A stretch of 64,000 nucleotides of DNA, from positions 11,431-75,430 of the forward strand of contig CAZFFP010000007.1 in NCBI GenBank assembly GCA_964518215.1, in the 5' to 3' direction. A program made the position numbers and the translations under genes. Below the pieces are notes generated by a model. The model did no database searches, was not told the origin of the DNA, and saw nothing but the letters and a program-made list of their open reading frames with translations. This document shows, in pieces, positions 26,234 through 34,487 of this stretch (position 1 is its first letter; each line of letters opens with the position of its first letter). Source of the DNA: CAYSGX01 sp964518215. GTDB lineage: Bacteria > Bacteroidota > Bacteroidia > Chitinophagales > CAIOSU01.

Positions 26234-27250
26234 TTAAACCAACCATTTGTTTTCTTTAAGCAGAACGGCCAAGCCAAGTAAGACTTCGGGTAGAAAATAT
26301 GAAAGATGCAGATATACAGAGAAGGCGGCATATTTTTGCAAATCTTCTGGTGTGGTTGTTGCTCCATACATATTTGCAATAACGATTAGCGCATTGTATA
26401 TCCCAAAATGAACCACTCCAACATTGCCCGGAGCAGAGGGTATTAAATATATAATAACCATTAGTGTCGAGATAATCATTGCCGAAAAAAGGCTGAATAC
26501 AGGAGCGGAGATGCCCGTTGCTTTCATCACCAAATAGTATTGCGCAATGTTTAAAACAAACATTAATGCTGCCAGCACAATAAACCGCATCAAATTTGCG
26601 GGAGTGAATTTTATTAAAAAACTCTTGGTATAAATGTGGAGTTTATAGAGCCACTTTCCTGCGCCTTTAAACTTTAATAAAATGTATAGCCCAAGCCGCT
26701 CAAGGGTTTTAATTTTAATGTATAACAGGTAAAGCGTAATGATTGCTAAAATAATAGCGGCCAAACCCAAAAGATAGGAAGTGTGATAATTATAAAAAGC
26801 AGGATTATAAATATAAATAAAAACGATATAAGCGACAAAGGCATAAGCATCTATATATTTTTCGACAATTACTGATGCAACAGATTTTACAACAGACATG
26901 TGGTTTTTTTTGCTCAAATGCCATATTCTTACCCCTTCGCCAAGATTCCCGGGCAAGATGCAGTTGTAAAAATTGCCCAAAATTATACCGTTTAATGTGT
27001 CAAAATTGCGGTTGTTTTGTATGGATGGTTGCCATATCAATTTTGCTTTTAAAGATTGAACAACAATGGAAACAATAAAAAGGCAGATGGCTAAAAAAAT
27101 TATTGCATATTGTTCATAGGTCAGAATTAAGTCTTTCCATCTTATGCCGCTGTTTTTTATTGTAAACCATAATAAGGCAATGCTCAAAACAATTACCAGT
27201 ATGTTCTTTATATATTTAGTATTATTTTTTTCCGGCTTTTCTATAAGCAT
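26234..27250 (-). CDS. Flippase-like membrane protein (LPG-synthase TM domain, AglD/UPF0104 type)
   Basis: 338 residues, eight hydrophobic helices. Family features include GNFYNCILPGNLGEGVRIWH in the first third and SAPGNVGVVHFG near the end. Members of this group are thought to move or modify membrane lipids and often sit beside glycosyltransferases. Ten bases separate it from the upstream 558-residue membrane protein, so they share a transcript. Precise role unknown. Confidence 0.78.
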   Translation of the reverse strand: MLIEKPEKNNTKYIKNILVIVLSIALLWFTIKNSGIRWKDLILTYEQYAIIFLAICLFIVSIVVQSLKAKLIWQPSIQNNRNFDTLNGIILGNFYNCILPGNLGEGVRIWHLSKKNHMSVVKSVASVIVEKYIDAYAFVAYIVFIYIYNPAFYNYHTSYLLGLAAIILAIITLYLLYIKIKTLERLGLYILLKFKGAGKWLYKLHIYTKSFLIKFTPANLMRFIVLAALMFVLNIAQYYLVMKATGISAPVFSLFSAMIISTLMVIIYLIPSAPGNVGVVHFGIYNALIVIANMYGATTTPEDLQKYAAFSVYLHLSYFLPEVLLGLAVLLKENKWLV

Positions 27251-27259
27251 GATAAAGAT

Positions 27260-28936
27260 TTAATACAAGGGTTTTTTAACCTTGTATATTTTTCCGTTGA
27301 GTCCTAAATCGGGTTGGTTATCAATCGGCTCGTATTCAAAGTTATAACTGTAAACTATTTCAAAGTAGGCTTTTATTAAGGCAAGCCGGTTTTCTGTTGC
27401 ATATAATCTGATGTTTTCATTGTTTTCAAGCAATTCGATTATTGATTTGTAATCTAACGGGCTGATTTCGAACAAATCATGAAAACGATTCGAAATATAG
27501 CTGAAATAGGTGAGGTAGCCCCCGTCAAAATAACCAATGTTTTTAAAATATGGCTTTGGATTTCTGTTTAGAATATTGCTGTTTAGAGGAATGTCTGAAT
27601 ATATGAAGCTTATTAGCGGATATTCTAAGGAATAATTATATAGCGCTTCCGCAGATTTTTTTCGCTCATGATTTAATTGTTTTTCGAAATTGGCTTGTTT
27701 GTATGTTTCAAAACCGATGCACAGGGAAGCAGAAAAAATAGCCAAGAGCATAGCAATTTTAGACTTTATACCGGCAGTGCCTATTTTCAAAATTTCTCTC
27801 AAAACAAGAAAAGACCATACTGCAAGAAAAGGGGTGAAGAACCTTAATTTCATATCGTCCACCAAAAACAACAACATGGTGTATGGTATAGCAAAAGCAA
27901 TCAGGGTTGTTATGAATATATTTTGCAAGGCTTTTCCATCTGGCTTTTCAAATAGTATCATTAACAAAATCAAACCAATCGTGAGTAATATCAGCCACTT
28001 ATTTGCTATAAGCTTTTGCGTAATTTCAATAAATGATGCTTTAAGATTTTCTACGCTCAATATGGATTTAAAATCAGGAGCAATATCAACTGTTTTTTGT
28101 AAGTATTCAATAGTAAATTCACTGGTATCGGTAATAAAAAATTCCTTTAGCGATTCATACTTAATGCTGTCTTTAACAGACAGATTGTCTTTTTCGGGCA
28201 GTAAAGATTTCTTCTCCAAAATAGCATATTCATAGTTGGCTTCTATATATTTTCCGGTATTTGTGATGAATAGGCCGGGTATCTGATAAAACGAAAGAAT
28301 AATAATTGAAAGCACGATGTGAAATGAAAATTGTTTTATTGGCTTTAGTACATCTTTTTCGGTAAAAATCTTTACAAGAATATAAAATCCAAGAATGATA
28401 ACGGGAGTATGCATTCTTGTTATGAGCGACAGTAAAAACAACAGCAATCCGAAATAAAATTGCCTATTGTTGTTTTTCGATATCCCCGATTGTGAAATTA
28501 TAATGCCCACAAAGCTTAATAGCAGGCTAATTCTTATTTGATGGAAGAAAACTATGCTTTGAATAGAATATGTTAATATCAGCAGGGTGATTATAAAAAC
28601 ATCAAGCCATCGTGTTTTCAGGCGAACTACCTCTTGTATAGTTATAAAAATAAAAGAAAACAAAAAAAGAAAAGCTATAAAAACATACCATAAACCATAT
28701 ACCGGAATTTTCGGAAAGGTTTCGCTTAATTGTGCCAGAAAGGGAATTAAAAAAAGGTGATAATCTGTAATGTATTGGTCGTTGCCAACCCTCCCGAATT
28801 CGCCATATATGACATGAGATAAAATCGCTTCATTATCGTCAAAAAAAACGCCAAATACAAAGCCTATCAAAATCAGAATAGTTGCCGATAAAAAAAGGGC
28901 AACTTTAAAACTTTGATTCATGTTTTCTTTGTTCAC
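27260..28936 (-). CDS. Multi-pass membrane protein, GT-C-like, paralogue of 20073 gene
   Basis: 558 residues with around ten to twelve helices and a soluble C-terminal domain. The first outside loop starts FFDDNEAILSHVIYGEFG; an acidic DD/DE in this loop is typical of GT-C enzymes. Its end (NIRLYATENRLALIKAYFEI) matches the 20073 gene. It follows an aspartyl-hydroxylase-like gene by 12 bases, just as its paralogue follows a PhyH gene. ATG at 28936 or 28921 could be the start. Function inferred only from topology and context. Confidence 0.65.
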   Translation of the reverse strand: MNKENMNQSFKVALFLSATILILIGFVFGVFFDDNEAILSHVIYGEFGRVGNDQYITDYHLFLIPFLAQLSETFPKIPVYGLWYVFIAFLFLFSFIFITIQEVVRLKTRWLDVFIITLLILTYSIQSIVFFHQIRISLLLSFVGIIISQSGISKNNNRQFYFGLLLFLLSLITRMHTPVIILGFYILVKIFTEKDVLKPIKQFSFHIVLSIIILSFYQIPGLFITNTGKYIEANYEYAILEKKSLLPEKDNLSVKDSIKYESLKEFFITDTSEFTIEYLQKTVDIAPDFKSILSVENLKASFIEITQKLIANKWLILLTIGLILLMILFEKPDGKALQNIFITTLIAFAIPYTMLLFLVDDMKLRFFTPFLAVWSFLVLREILKIGTAGIKSKIAMLLAIFSASLCIGFETYKQANFEKQLNHERKKSAEALYNYSLEYPLISFIYSDIPLNSNILNRNPKPYFKNIGYFDGGYLTYFSYISNRFHDLFEISPLDYKSIIELLENNENIRLYATENRLALIKAYFEIVYSYNFEYEPIDNQPDLGLNGKIYKVKKPLY

Positions 28937-28948
28937 AATAAAAAAACA

Positions 28949-29728
28949 TTACAGGAATTGAAATCTTCTCTGAATAGGCAGATAAATACGCCAAACCAAC
29001 GAAAACATCTTGCACATAATATTGTGTATGATTATGGGCATTTTTCGAACAATGGCAAAGTTCTTATAGAAATAAATAAAGCTTTGGCTGCCGAGAGCAT
29101 TCGCGCAAATTTCATTGGTTCTATGCACCAATGGTTGAGGTATAAAGTCAAACATTAAAACATATCTGCGCTTGGAAGAGTTGTTCCAAACATTGTGCTT
29201 CTGAACATTAATAAAGCAAAGCAATTCACCATCCTTCCAACCCTTTTCTTGGTCGCCCACTCTTATACCTATGGTGGGGTAAGGCTCTGGAACCATTAAG
29301 CCCAGATGGGTTCTGACGATGGCATTCGTATCTCCATAGTGTGGGCTTATGTGGGTGTTGGGCGGTAGCGTGCTGATGCCTGCAAACACGCAATTAGGAA
29401 TTTGAGAAATAACACTGGTGGTAAACGGAAATTTCTTCATGTTTTCGTGAAACTTCCACCTGAAACTCATCAAATAAATCAGGCTCCACCTACCCTCCCC
29501 TTCAATTTTAGCTGGCGAAAGCGAGTTCATTCCGCTCAGCAAGCCATCTCGTTTTTCTATTTCTACAATTTCATTTCTTATCCCTTCCCAGTTTTTTTTC
29601 AAGGGCTCTAATTCGGGGAATGCATCAGATGAATAATAATAGTCTAATTTGCCGTGATATTCTTCTACCGGGGGCCTCAGATATACTATTTCTTCTCCAT
29701 CGGGCCATTTGTATTCTTTACTTTCCAT
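28949..29728 (-). CDS. Aspartyl/asparaginyl beta-hydroxylase-like dioxygenase
   Basis: 259 residues. Iron ligands His130 (ISPHYGDTNAIVRTHLGLM) and His178 (FINVQKHNVWNNSSKRRY). Similar in length and fold to the 25367 gene, so they are likely paralogues with different targets. TAAAGTTA at 29748-29755 (TAACTTTA on this strand) is one base from the -7 pattern and may start an internal transcript 20 bases upstream. The C-terminus is basic and hydrophobic. Confidence 0.85.
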   Translation of the reverse strand: MESKEYKWPDGEEIVYLRPPVEEYHGKLDYYYSSDAFPELEPLKKNWEGIRNEIVEIEKRDGLLSGMNSLSPAKIEGEGRWSLIYLMSFRWKFHENMKKFPFTTSVISQIPNCVFAGISTLPPNTHISPHYGDTNAIVRTHLGLMVPEPYPTIGIRVGDQEKGWKDGELLCFINVQKHNVWNNSSKRRYVLMFDFIPQPLVHRTNEICANALGSQSFIYFYKNFAIVRKMPIIIHNIMCKMFSLVWRIYLPIQRRFQFL

Positions 29729-29747
29729 ACCAAAATATGTGATTGTC

Positions 29748-29755
29748 TAAAGTTA
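29748..29755 (-). promoter_or_regulatory. Possible -7 promoter box
   Basis: Minus-strand TAACTTTA is one mismatch from TAnnTTTG, the Bacteroidota sigma-A -7 pattern, 20 bases before the start at 29728. AT-rich surroundings make chance matches likely. Confidence 0.3.
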
Positions 29756-29799
29756 TTAACTAATTATCAAAAAAACAGAGGGGACCTTAGCCGTACCCT

Positions 29800-30528
29800 T
29801 CAAAATATATTTGGGTTGAATTTAAAATGAATGTCAAAAAATAGTCTTACTACTTCCGGAGTAAGCTTCACAAGGTTTTTTAGGTTTCCTCCCTTAGCTT
29901 CCCCTTCAATCCGCGGCAAATAGTCGGTTGGAATTTCGATAGGGGTAATTCCGCATTTGTATAATTTGGAGCAAATCTCACTCTCAATGAGTGAGCTGCA
30001 AAGTTTAGGATTAATTTTTTTCAACTGTTCGTTGCGATATACTTTTATCCAATTTACATCTCTTATATAAATCCCAAGCAGGTGTTGGTTAAACAACCTG
30101 TTGAGCCAGGTAAGAGATTTTCTATAAAGGTTATAATCTGTTTTCTTTCTGTAAAAAGAGTAGTATAAATTATTATTGAAGGGTTTTACTTTTTCCAACT
30201 CATTAATGTCAAACTGTCCATCGCCCGGTATAGCACAAATGTATTCCATCTCTGCAGCATTGTAGCCCGTTTTAAGTGCCATACCAATGCCTTTGTTTTC
30301 GGTATGTCTGATAATTTTCACCTTGCTGTTTCTTTGGGAAAGCTCCATAATGATTTGGTGAGTGTTGTCAGTACTTCCGTCATCTACAATTATTAGCTCG
30401 TGGTTTGTGGTGTTTTTTTCTAAAAATAAAAGTGCAGAATTTATCACATGGCTTAAGTTCTTAGCTTCATTGTAGCAAAATATAATGACAGAATAATTTA
30501 TGGAATTTGCAGCCTTGTCAATATGCAT
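29800..30528 (-). CDS. Glycosyltransferase family 2 (DPM1-like)
   Basis: 242 residues, a bare GT-A domain. Motifs: NYSVIIFCYNEAKNLSHVI, ELIIVDDGSTDNTHQIIMEL and the PGDGQFD variant of DxD. Size and form fit enzymes that load a sugar onto polyprenyl phosphate (DPM1/ArnC-like), the donors used by GT-C enzymes. Two GT-C-like genes lie in the same operon, which supports a donor-maker plus transferase scheme (inference). Overlaps the upstream radical SAM gene by 11 bases. Confidence 0.83.
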   Translation of the reverse strand: MHIDKAANSINYSVIIFCYNEAKNLSHVINSALLFLEKNTTNHELIIVDDGSTDNTHQIIMELSQRNSKVKIIRHTENKGIGMALKTGYNAAEMEYICAIPGDGQFDINELEKVKPFNNNLYYSFYRKKTDYNLYRKSLTWLNRLFNQHLLGIYIRDVNWIKVYRNEQLKKINPKLCSSLIESEICSKLYKCGITPIEIPTDYLPRIEGEAKGGNLKNLVKLTPEVVRLFFDIHFKFNPNIF

Positions 30529-31906
30529 AATCTGTAGTAGCCCGTTTAAAAATGTAGTTGATTGCCACCTTTGCGTGTGAAAGGTGAGGTAACAATTTCA
30601 TGGGCGATTGAAATACAAATTCCTGAGAGAAATAGAATTTTCTGTAAAAATAGCTTCGTCTTTTCGCTGCAATCTTATTGTGCGCCTCGTCTGTAAAATA
30701 ATTAATGTATGGATACAGAGAGAAGTTAACCTGATGTTTTAGTTTTTCAAATAGCGGAGTTCCGGGGTAAACCTTTAGTGTATCTACTAAAATATAGTCG
30801 CAAGTTTTCTTTGCAAAACTGATGCTTTGCTCAATATCTTCATCGGTTTCTCCGGGAATTCCGGTGAGGAAGAAGCCCATAACTTCAATCCCGATTTTTT
30901 TTGCATATTGAAGATTGCTCACGCATTCGCTGATAATTATTTTCTTATTTAAAAAGTCCAGCACTCTTTGGCTGCCACTTTCCACTCCTACATTTATTCT
31001 TACACACCCGGCTTTCTTCATCCAGAAAAGCATTTCTTCATTAAGAGTGTCTGCCCGACTAAGACATGTCCAGGATATATCTAACTTGTGCTGCAGCATG
31101 AGCTTGCAGATATTTATGACTCTAGAGGGAATTGCCGTAAAAGTGTCATCTATAAATCTCAGCGACTTGATGTTGTGTACTTTCTTAAGCAGATGAATTT
31201 GTTCTAAAACATTTTCGGGAGTGAGCATGGTAAGTTTTGTTCCAAAAGAATGAACACAATAGTTGCATTGGTACGGACAGCCTCGTGCTGTTTGAATCAA
31301 TCCGAATGGGGAAGGCATAAGCGGCTCCCCGTAGTACTTGTTCTCGAGAAGCTCATACGGGGGAATGGGTAGTTCGTTGGGGTTGGGTATTCTCCTGTCT
31401 TCGCCATTGTCTATAATTTCACCCAAACTATTTTTGATTGCTGTTCCGGTAATGTTTTCCGGCAACAAATCAGTCCAGCTAAAAAGCAGGTTTTTAAACA
31501 CATCGTCCGGCTCTCCTTTCATTACAAAATCGGCTCCCGATAACCGAATGGTTTCTTCGGAAAAATGAGTTGGATAGTGTCCGAAAACACCGTATTTAAT
31601 ATCGGGGAATGTGTTTTTAATTTCGGCAATCATATCTGCGTCTTTGTCAAAAAGTTCGAAACTCAGTATGCTTATAATTAAAGACGGCTGATAATTTTGA
31701 ATGATATTGAGTGCCTCCGGCATATTCTTATTTTCGGCTGTGGCATCAACAAACTTTACATCGTGTCCTAATTCTTTTGCCACTCCTGTTAAAGAAAGAA
31801 GTTCGTGTGGCGGAAAAAGCATTTTGGGAGGAAACGAGCTACACATGTATCTTCGAACAACCGGTATGGCAGAGGGCAGGTTTAAAAACAGTATTCTCAT
31901 TTTCAT
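30518..31906 (-). CDS. B12-binding-type radical SAM protein
   Basis: 462 residues. An N-terminal cobalamin-type domain (MRILFLNLPSAIP, LGHDVKFVDATAENK) precedes Cys210, Cys214 and Cys217 (ARGCPYQCNYC). ETDEDIEQSISFAKK in the barrel is typical of the family. The closest known roles are methylation of sp3 carbons or phosphinates and lipid remodelling. It is flanked by the SGNH hydrolase (one base apart) and the GT2. Confidence 0.84.
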   Translation of the reverse strand: MKMRILFLNLPSAIPVVRRYMCSSFPPKMLFPPHELLSLTGVAKELGHDVKFVDATAENKNMPEALNIIQNYQPSLIISILSFELFDKDADMIAEIKNTFPDIKYGVFGHYPTHFSEETIRLSGADFVMKGEPDDVFKNLLFSWTDLLPENITGTAIKNSLGEIIDNGEDRRIPNPNELPIPPYELLENKYYGEPLMPSPFGLIQTARGCPYQCNYCVHSFGTKLTMLTPENVLEQIHLLKKVHNIKSLRFIDDTFTAIPSRVINICKLMLQHKLDISWTCLSRADTLNEEMLFWMKKAGCVRINVGVESGSQRVLDFLNKKIIISECVSNLQYAKKIGIEVMGFFLTGIPGETDEDIEQSISFAKKTCDYILVDTLKVYPGTPLFEKLKHQVNFSLYPYINYFTDEAHNKIAAKRRSYFYRKFYFSQEFVFQSPMKLLPHLSHAKVAINYIFKRATTDYAY

Positions 31907-31907
31907 G

Positions 31908-33017
31908 CTATTTTTCCTCTTTTATGAGTTCGATAATACAATCGTAAATATGTTTAGCTTTTAATTCTTCGCCTATTTCGTTTACATGAATACCATCGTC
32001 ATTCAAAAATAAATCGGGAGTAAACTCATGTTCGGGTAAGATACATAAATGAGCATCTGTTTCCAAAGATATTTCCGCCAAATACTCTGAGTTTATGTTC
32101 AAACCATTTATTAATACATCTCCCAGACCATCAGGCATTTTAGTTTTATCGGCAACTTCGGGCACAAATAATACTTTGCTGCCTTTGCTTTGTGCTTCCA
32201 TTACCAACAACTTATAGTTGTTATAAAAGGCGTTATATTTTTTATTATACATGTCTTCATTTTCTTTTTCAAACCAGTTATTATCGTTGTTGAAATCAAA
32301 AAATACATTTTTCTCCAATGAGTTTTCTAAGAAAATAGAATATCGCCAACGTATCCAAAAGAAAGAAAAGGCATTAGATGTCATGAGTATTTTCTCAATT
32401 TGTGTGGGTTGCGGAATATTATAAAACACCCTTCTTAAATTGTGGTAATCCGGCTGATACACAGCCCCATTAATTCCCGAATAGGCAAAAGCATCGTTGA
32501 AGCCGGTGTGAATCACAATTAAATCAGGATATAAATATTGATGCTTAAAATGATAATGATTTAATATTTCGGCAGAGGTAAGCCCGTGCACGCCTGCATT
32601 CAGGCACTCTACCTTTTGGAATGATGGATTTATGGTTTTGATTTTTTCAGATAATCTGTCGTGAATAATTTTAGGAAAAACATTAAACTCATCATCTACA
32701 TCGCCAAAAGTGGTGGAGCCTCCCAAAAAAAGAATTCGCAGGGTATTATTGGATTTTTTCAGGGTTATTTCTTCGTGGTATCGAATTCCCTTGCTGTTTA
32801 TCGGGTAATTGCCTTTGCTATCAGTTTGATTCGGATTATTTATGTAATTTAAGTATGGTTGTGAAATATATCCCGATTTTGTGTCAACACTTAATATTGC
32901 TTTTTTTGTGGGAAGTATATAGGGATGAAAAATGCTCAACGCCACATAGACAATAGCTTCTATTATTACAATCGTTAAAACAAAAACAATTAAATAATAG
33001 TATGCTTTTTTTCTCAT
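31908..33017 (-). CDS. SGNH/GDSL-type hydrolase or acyltransferase, membrane anchored
   Basis: 369 residues. An N-terminal membrane segment (about 6-28) is followed by an SGNH domain. Block I is ILFLGGSTTFGD with Ser101; block III is IHTGFNDAF; the C-terminal LNDDGIHVNEIGE holds the Asp-His pair. These enzymes remove or add acetyl groups on surface glycans, usually outside the cytoplasm. It is the first gene of the long minus-strand operon and diverges from Wzt across 230 bases. Confidence 0.82.
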   Translation of the reverse strand: MRKKAYYYLIVFVLTIVIIEAIVYVALSIFHPYILPTKKAILSVDTKSGYISQPYLNYINNPNQTDSKGNYPINSKGIRYHEEITLKKSNNTLRILFLGGSTTFGDVDDEFNVFPKIIHDRLSEKIKTINPSFQKVECLNAGVHGLTSAEILNHYHFKHQYLYPDLIVIHTGFNDAFAYSGINGAVYQPDYHNLRRVFYNIPQPTQIEKILMTSNAFSFFWIRWRYSIFLENSLEKNVFFDFNNDNNWFEKENEDMYNKKYNAFYNNYKLLVMEAQSKGSKVLFVPEVADKTKMPDGLGDVLINGLNINSEYLAEISLETDAHLCILPEHEFTPDLFLNDDGIHVNEIGEELKAKHIYDCIIELIKEEK

Positions 33018-33053
33018 CGTCCCTGCGGTTTGTAATTGATTATACGGGTGTCT

Positions 33054-33077
33054 AAAATACTATTTTATTAGTATTTT
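33054..33077. promoter_or_regulatory. Perfect 9-base inverted repeat in divergent promoter region
   Basis: AAAATACTA - TTTTAT - TAGTATTTT, nine-base perfect arms, 37 bases upstream of the SGNH start. It lies between the two divergent operons of the island, as an operator would. The AT-rich arms reduce the weight of the match. Confidence 0.35.
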
Positions 33078-33204
33078 CATGCGGACAGTTGCTTGGGCTG
33101 AATGAATTTCTACATTGCAGCCCTGTTGCCTGCCCGATAAAGTATTTAGTTTTTGTTCTAAATTTTGTCTTGCTCGCAAATTTTGTTCAACTTAAAATCT
33201 TTTA

Positions 33205-33223
33205 TACAGAGATTATCTCTGTA
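33205..33223. promoter_or_regulatory. 19-base perfect palindrome before Wzt
   Basis: TACAGAGA-TTA-TCTCTGTA: eight-base perfect arms around three bases, ending 24 bases before the Wzt ATG. Mixed base content makes it a better operator candidate than the neighbouring AT-rich repeat. It could also form a short leader hairpin. Confidence 0.45.
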
Positions 33224-33247
33224 AAACCAAATAAACAAAAATAATGT

Positions 33248-34462
33248 ATGAGCGGACTCGCTTTCAGAATACAATCTTTGTCGAAACATTACGTCCGGGA
33301 TAACGGAAATATAGTTAAAGCAGTAGACAATATCTCATTTGATGTTGAGCAAGGAAGTTTTGTTGGATTAGTGGGTAAAAATGGTTGCGGAAAAAGCACG
33401 CTGCTAAATATTTTGGGCGGAATAGTGAAGCCAACAAGCGGGAGTGTGGAAATTTATGGGCGCGTTCTTGCGCTAACTGATATAGGTGCCGGATTTCATC
33501 CGGAACTAAACGGCTTAGAAAATATTATGATGGCAGGCGGATTATTTGGCTTAACTAAGCCGGACATTCAAAAGCTTCTTTCAAACATTATAGCTTTCAG
33601 CGAGCTTAGCGAAGAATTTCTTGAAATGCCTATCAAAAACTACTCTCAGGGCATGTTTTTGAGATTGGCTTTCAGCACATATATACATTTCCCTGTTGAC
33701 ATACTTTTGTTAGATGAAATATTAGCTGTGGGCGATGCTAATTTTCGGCAAAAATGTTTTACCATCATCAAGCAAAAAGTCGAAAATGGGCTAACGGTAA
33801 TTTTGGTTTCTCATACCTACGATGAGGTGCTTTCATATTGCAAAAGGTCTATAGTGCTTAATCTCGGAAAAATAGTTGCTGACGACAAGCCCGAAAATGC
33901 CTTTGATTCATACATGAAATCTATGGGAATAGTTACAACTAATAATGTTTCCGGAGAAAAACAAATACATTCCTACATAAATTTTTACCACGAAAATTAT
34001 CTCAATATTGAAACTGTAAAAATTGGCTCGGTAAATCAAAATGTAGATTTGATAAATTTTAACATGCCCCTTACTATAAGTATAATTTGGAACAAAATAC
34101 AGAGCCAATGTTCCATCTTTATGGATATCATTATATCAGACAAGTTTAATAAACCGATTATTGCCACCTCAAATTATTATGGAAAAAAGCTTGATGTGCA
34201 AGAGTTGAATAATTTTGGTGAAAGTGGTAGATTTAAAACAGAATGCGTCATTCCGCCCTGTTTCCTAAATATAGGAATGTATAAAATAGACATACTTGGG
34301 ACGGTTTTTTTAAATGAAAGAGAATATTTTTCTTTATTTAAAACAACAGCCCCTTTTTTATTGGTAGTAACCGAAAATGCCGAGCTTAGTAGGAATCATT
34401 TTTGGACCAAAAGCGATGCCCCGATAAGAACAAAACTCGATTGGGTTGAAACCAGTATATAA
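33248..34462 (+). CDS. O-antigen ABC exporter ATPase with C-terminal glycan-binding domain (Wzt-like)
   Basis: 404 residues. ATPase half: Walker A GKNGCGKST at 43-51, signature NYSQGM, Walker B DILLLDEIL, and SHTYDEVLSYC with the switch His. About 160 further residues form a beta-rich domain like the Wzt C-terminal domain, which in E. coli O8/O9a types reads a modified glycan end before export. It lacks a permease next to it; the only Wzm in the window is 23.5 kb upstream. It is followed after 25 bases by a PhyH gene, so the tip that Wzt recognises might be made by that oxygenase (inference). Confidence 0.9.
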   Translation: MSGLAFRIQSLSKHYVRDNGNIVKAVDNISFDVEQGSFVGLVGKNGCGKSTLLNILGGIVKPTSGSVEIYGRVLALTDIGAGFHPELNGLENIMMAGGLFGLTKPDIQKLLSNIIAFSELSEEFLEMPIKNYSQGMFLRLAFSTYIHFPVDILLLDEILAVGDANFRQKCFTIIKQKVENGLTVILVSHTYDEVLSYCKRSIVLNLGKIVADDKPENAFDSYMKSMGIVTTNNVSGEKQIHSYINFYHENYLNIETVKIGSVNQNVDLINFNMPLTISIIWNKIQSQCSIFMDIIISDKFNKPIIATSNYYGKKLDVQELNNFGESGRFKTECVIPPCFLNIGMYKIDILGTVFLNEREYFSLFKTTAPFLLVVTENAELSRNHFWTKSDAPIRTKLDWVETSI

Positions 34463-34487
34463 AATCTTTTTTCAGAAAAATTAAGCA

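Noticed and set aside
27690..28235. 181-codon plus-strand frame
   Set aside because: Antisense to a membrane protein; mirrors its hydrophobic pattern.
25367..29728. HxG in the two AspH-like genes as halogenase marks
   Set aside because: The AspH family naturally binds iron with two His, so Gly after the first His is normal.
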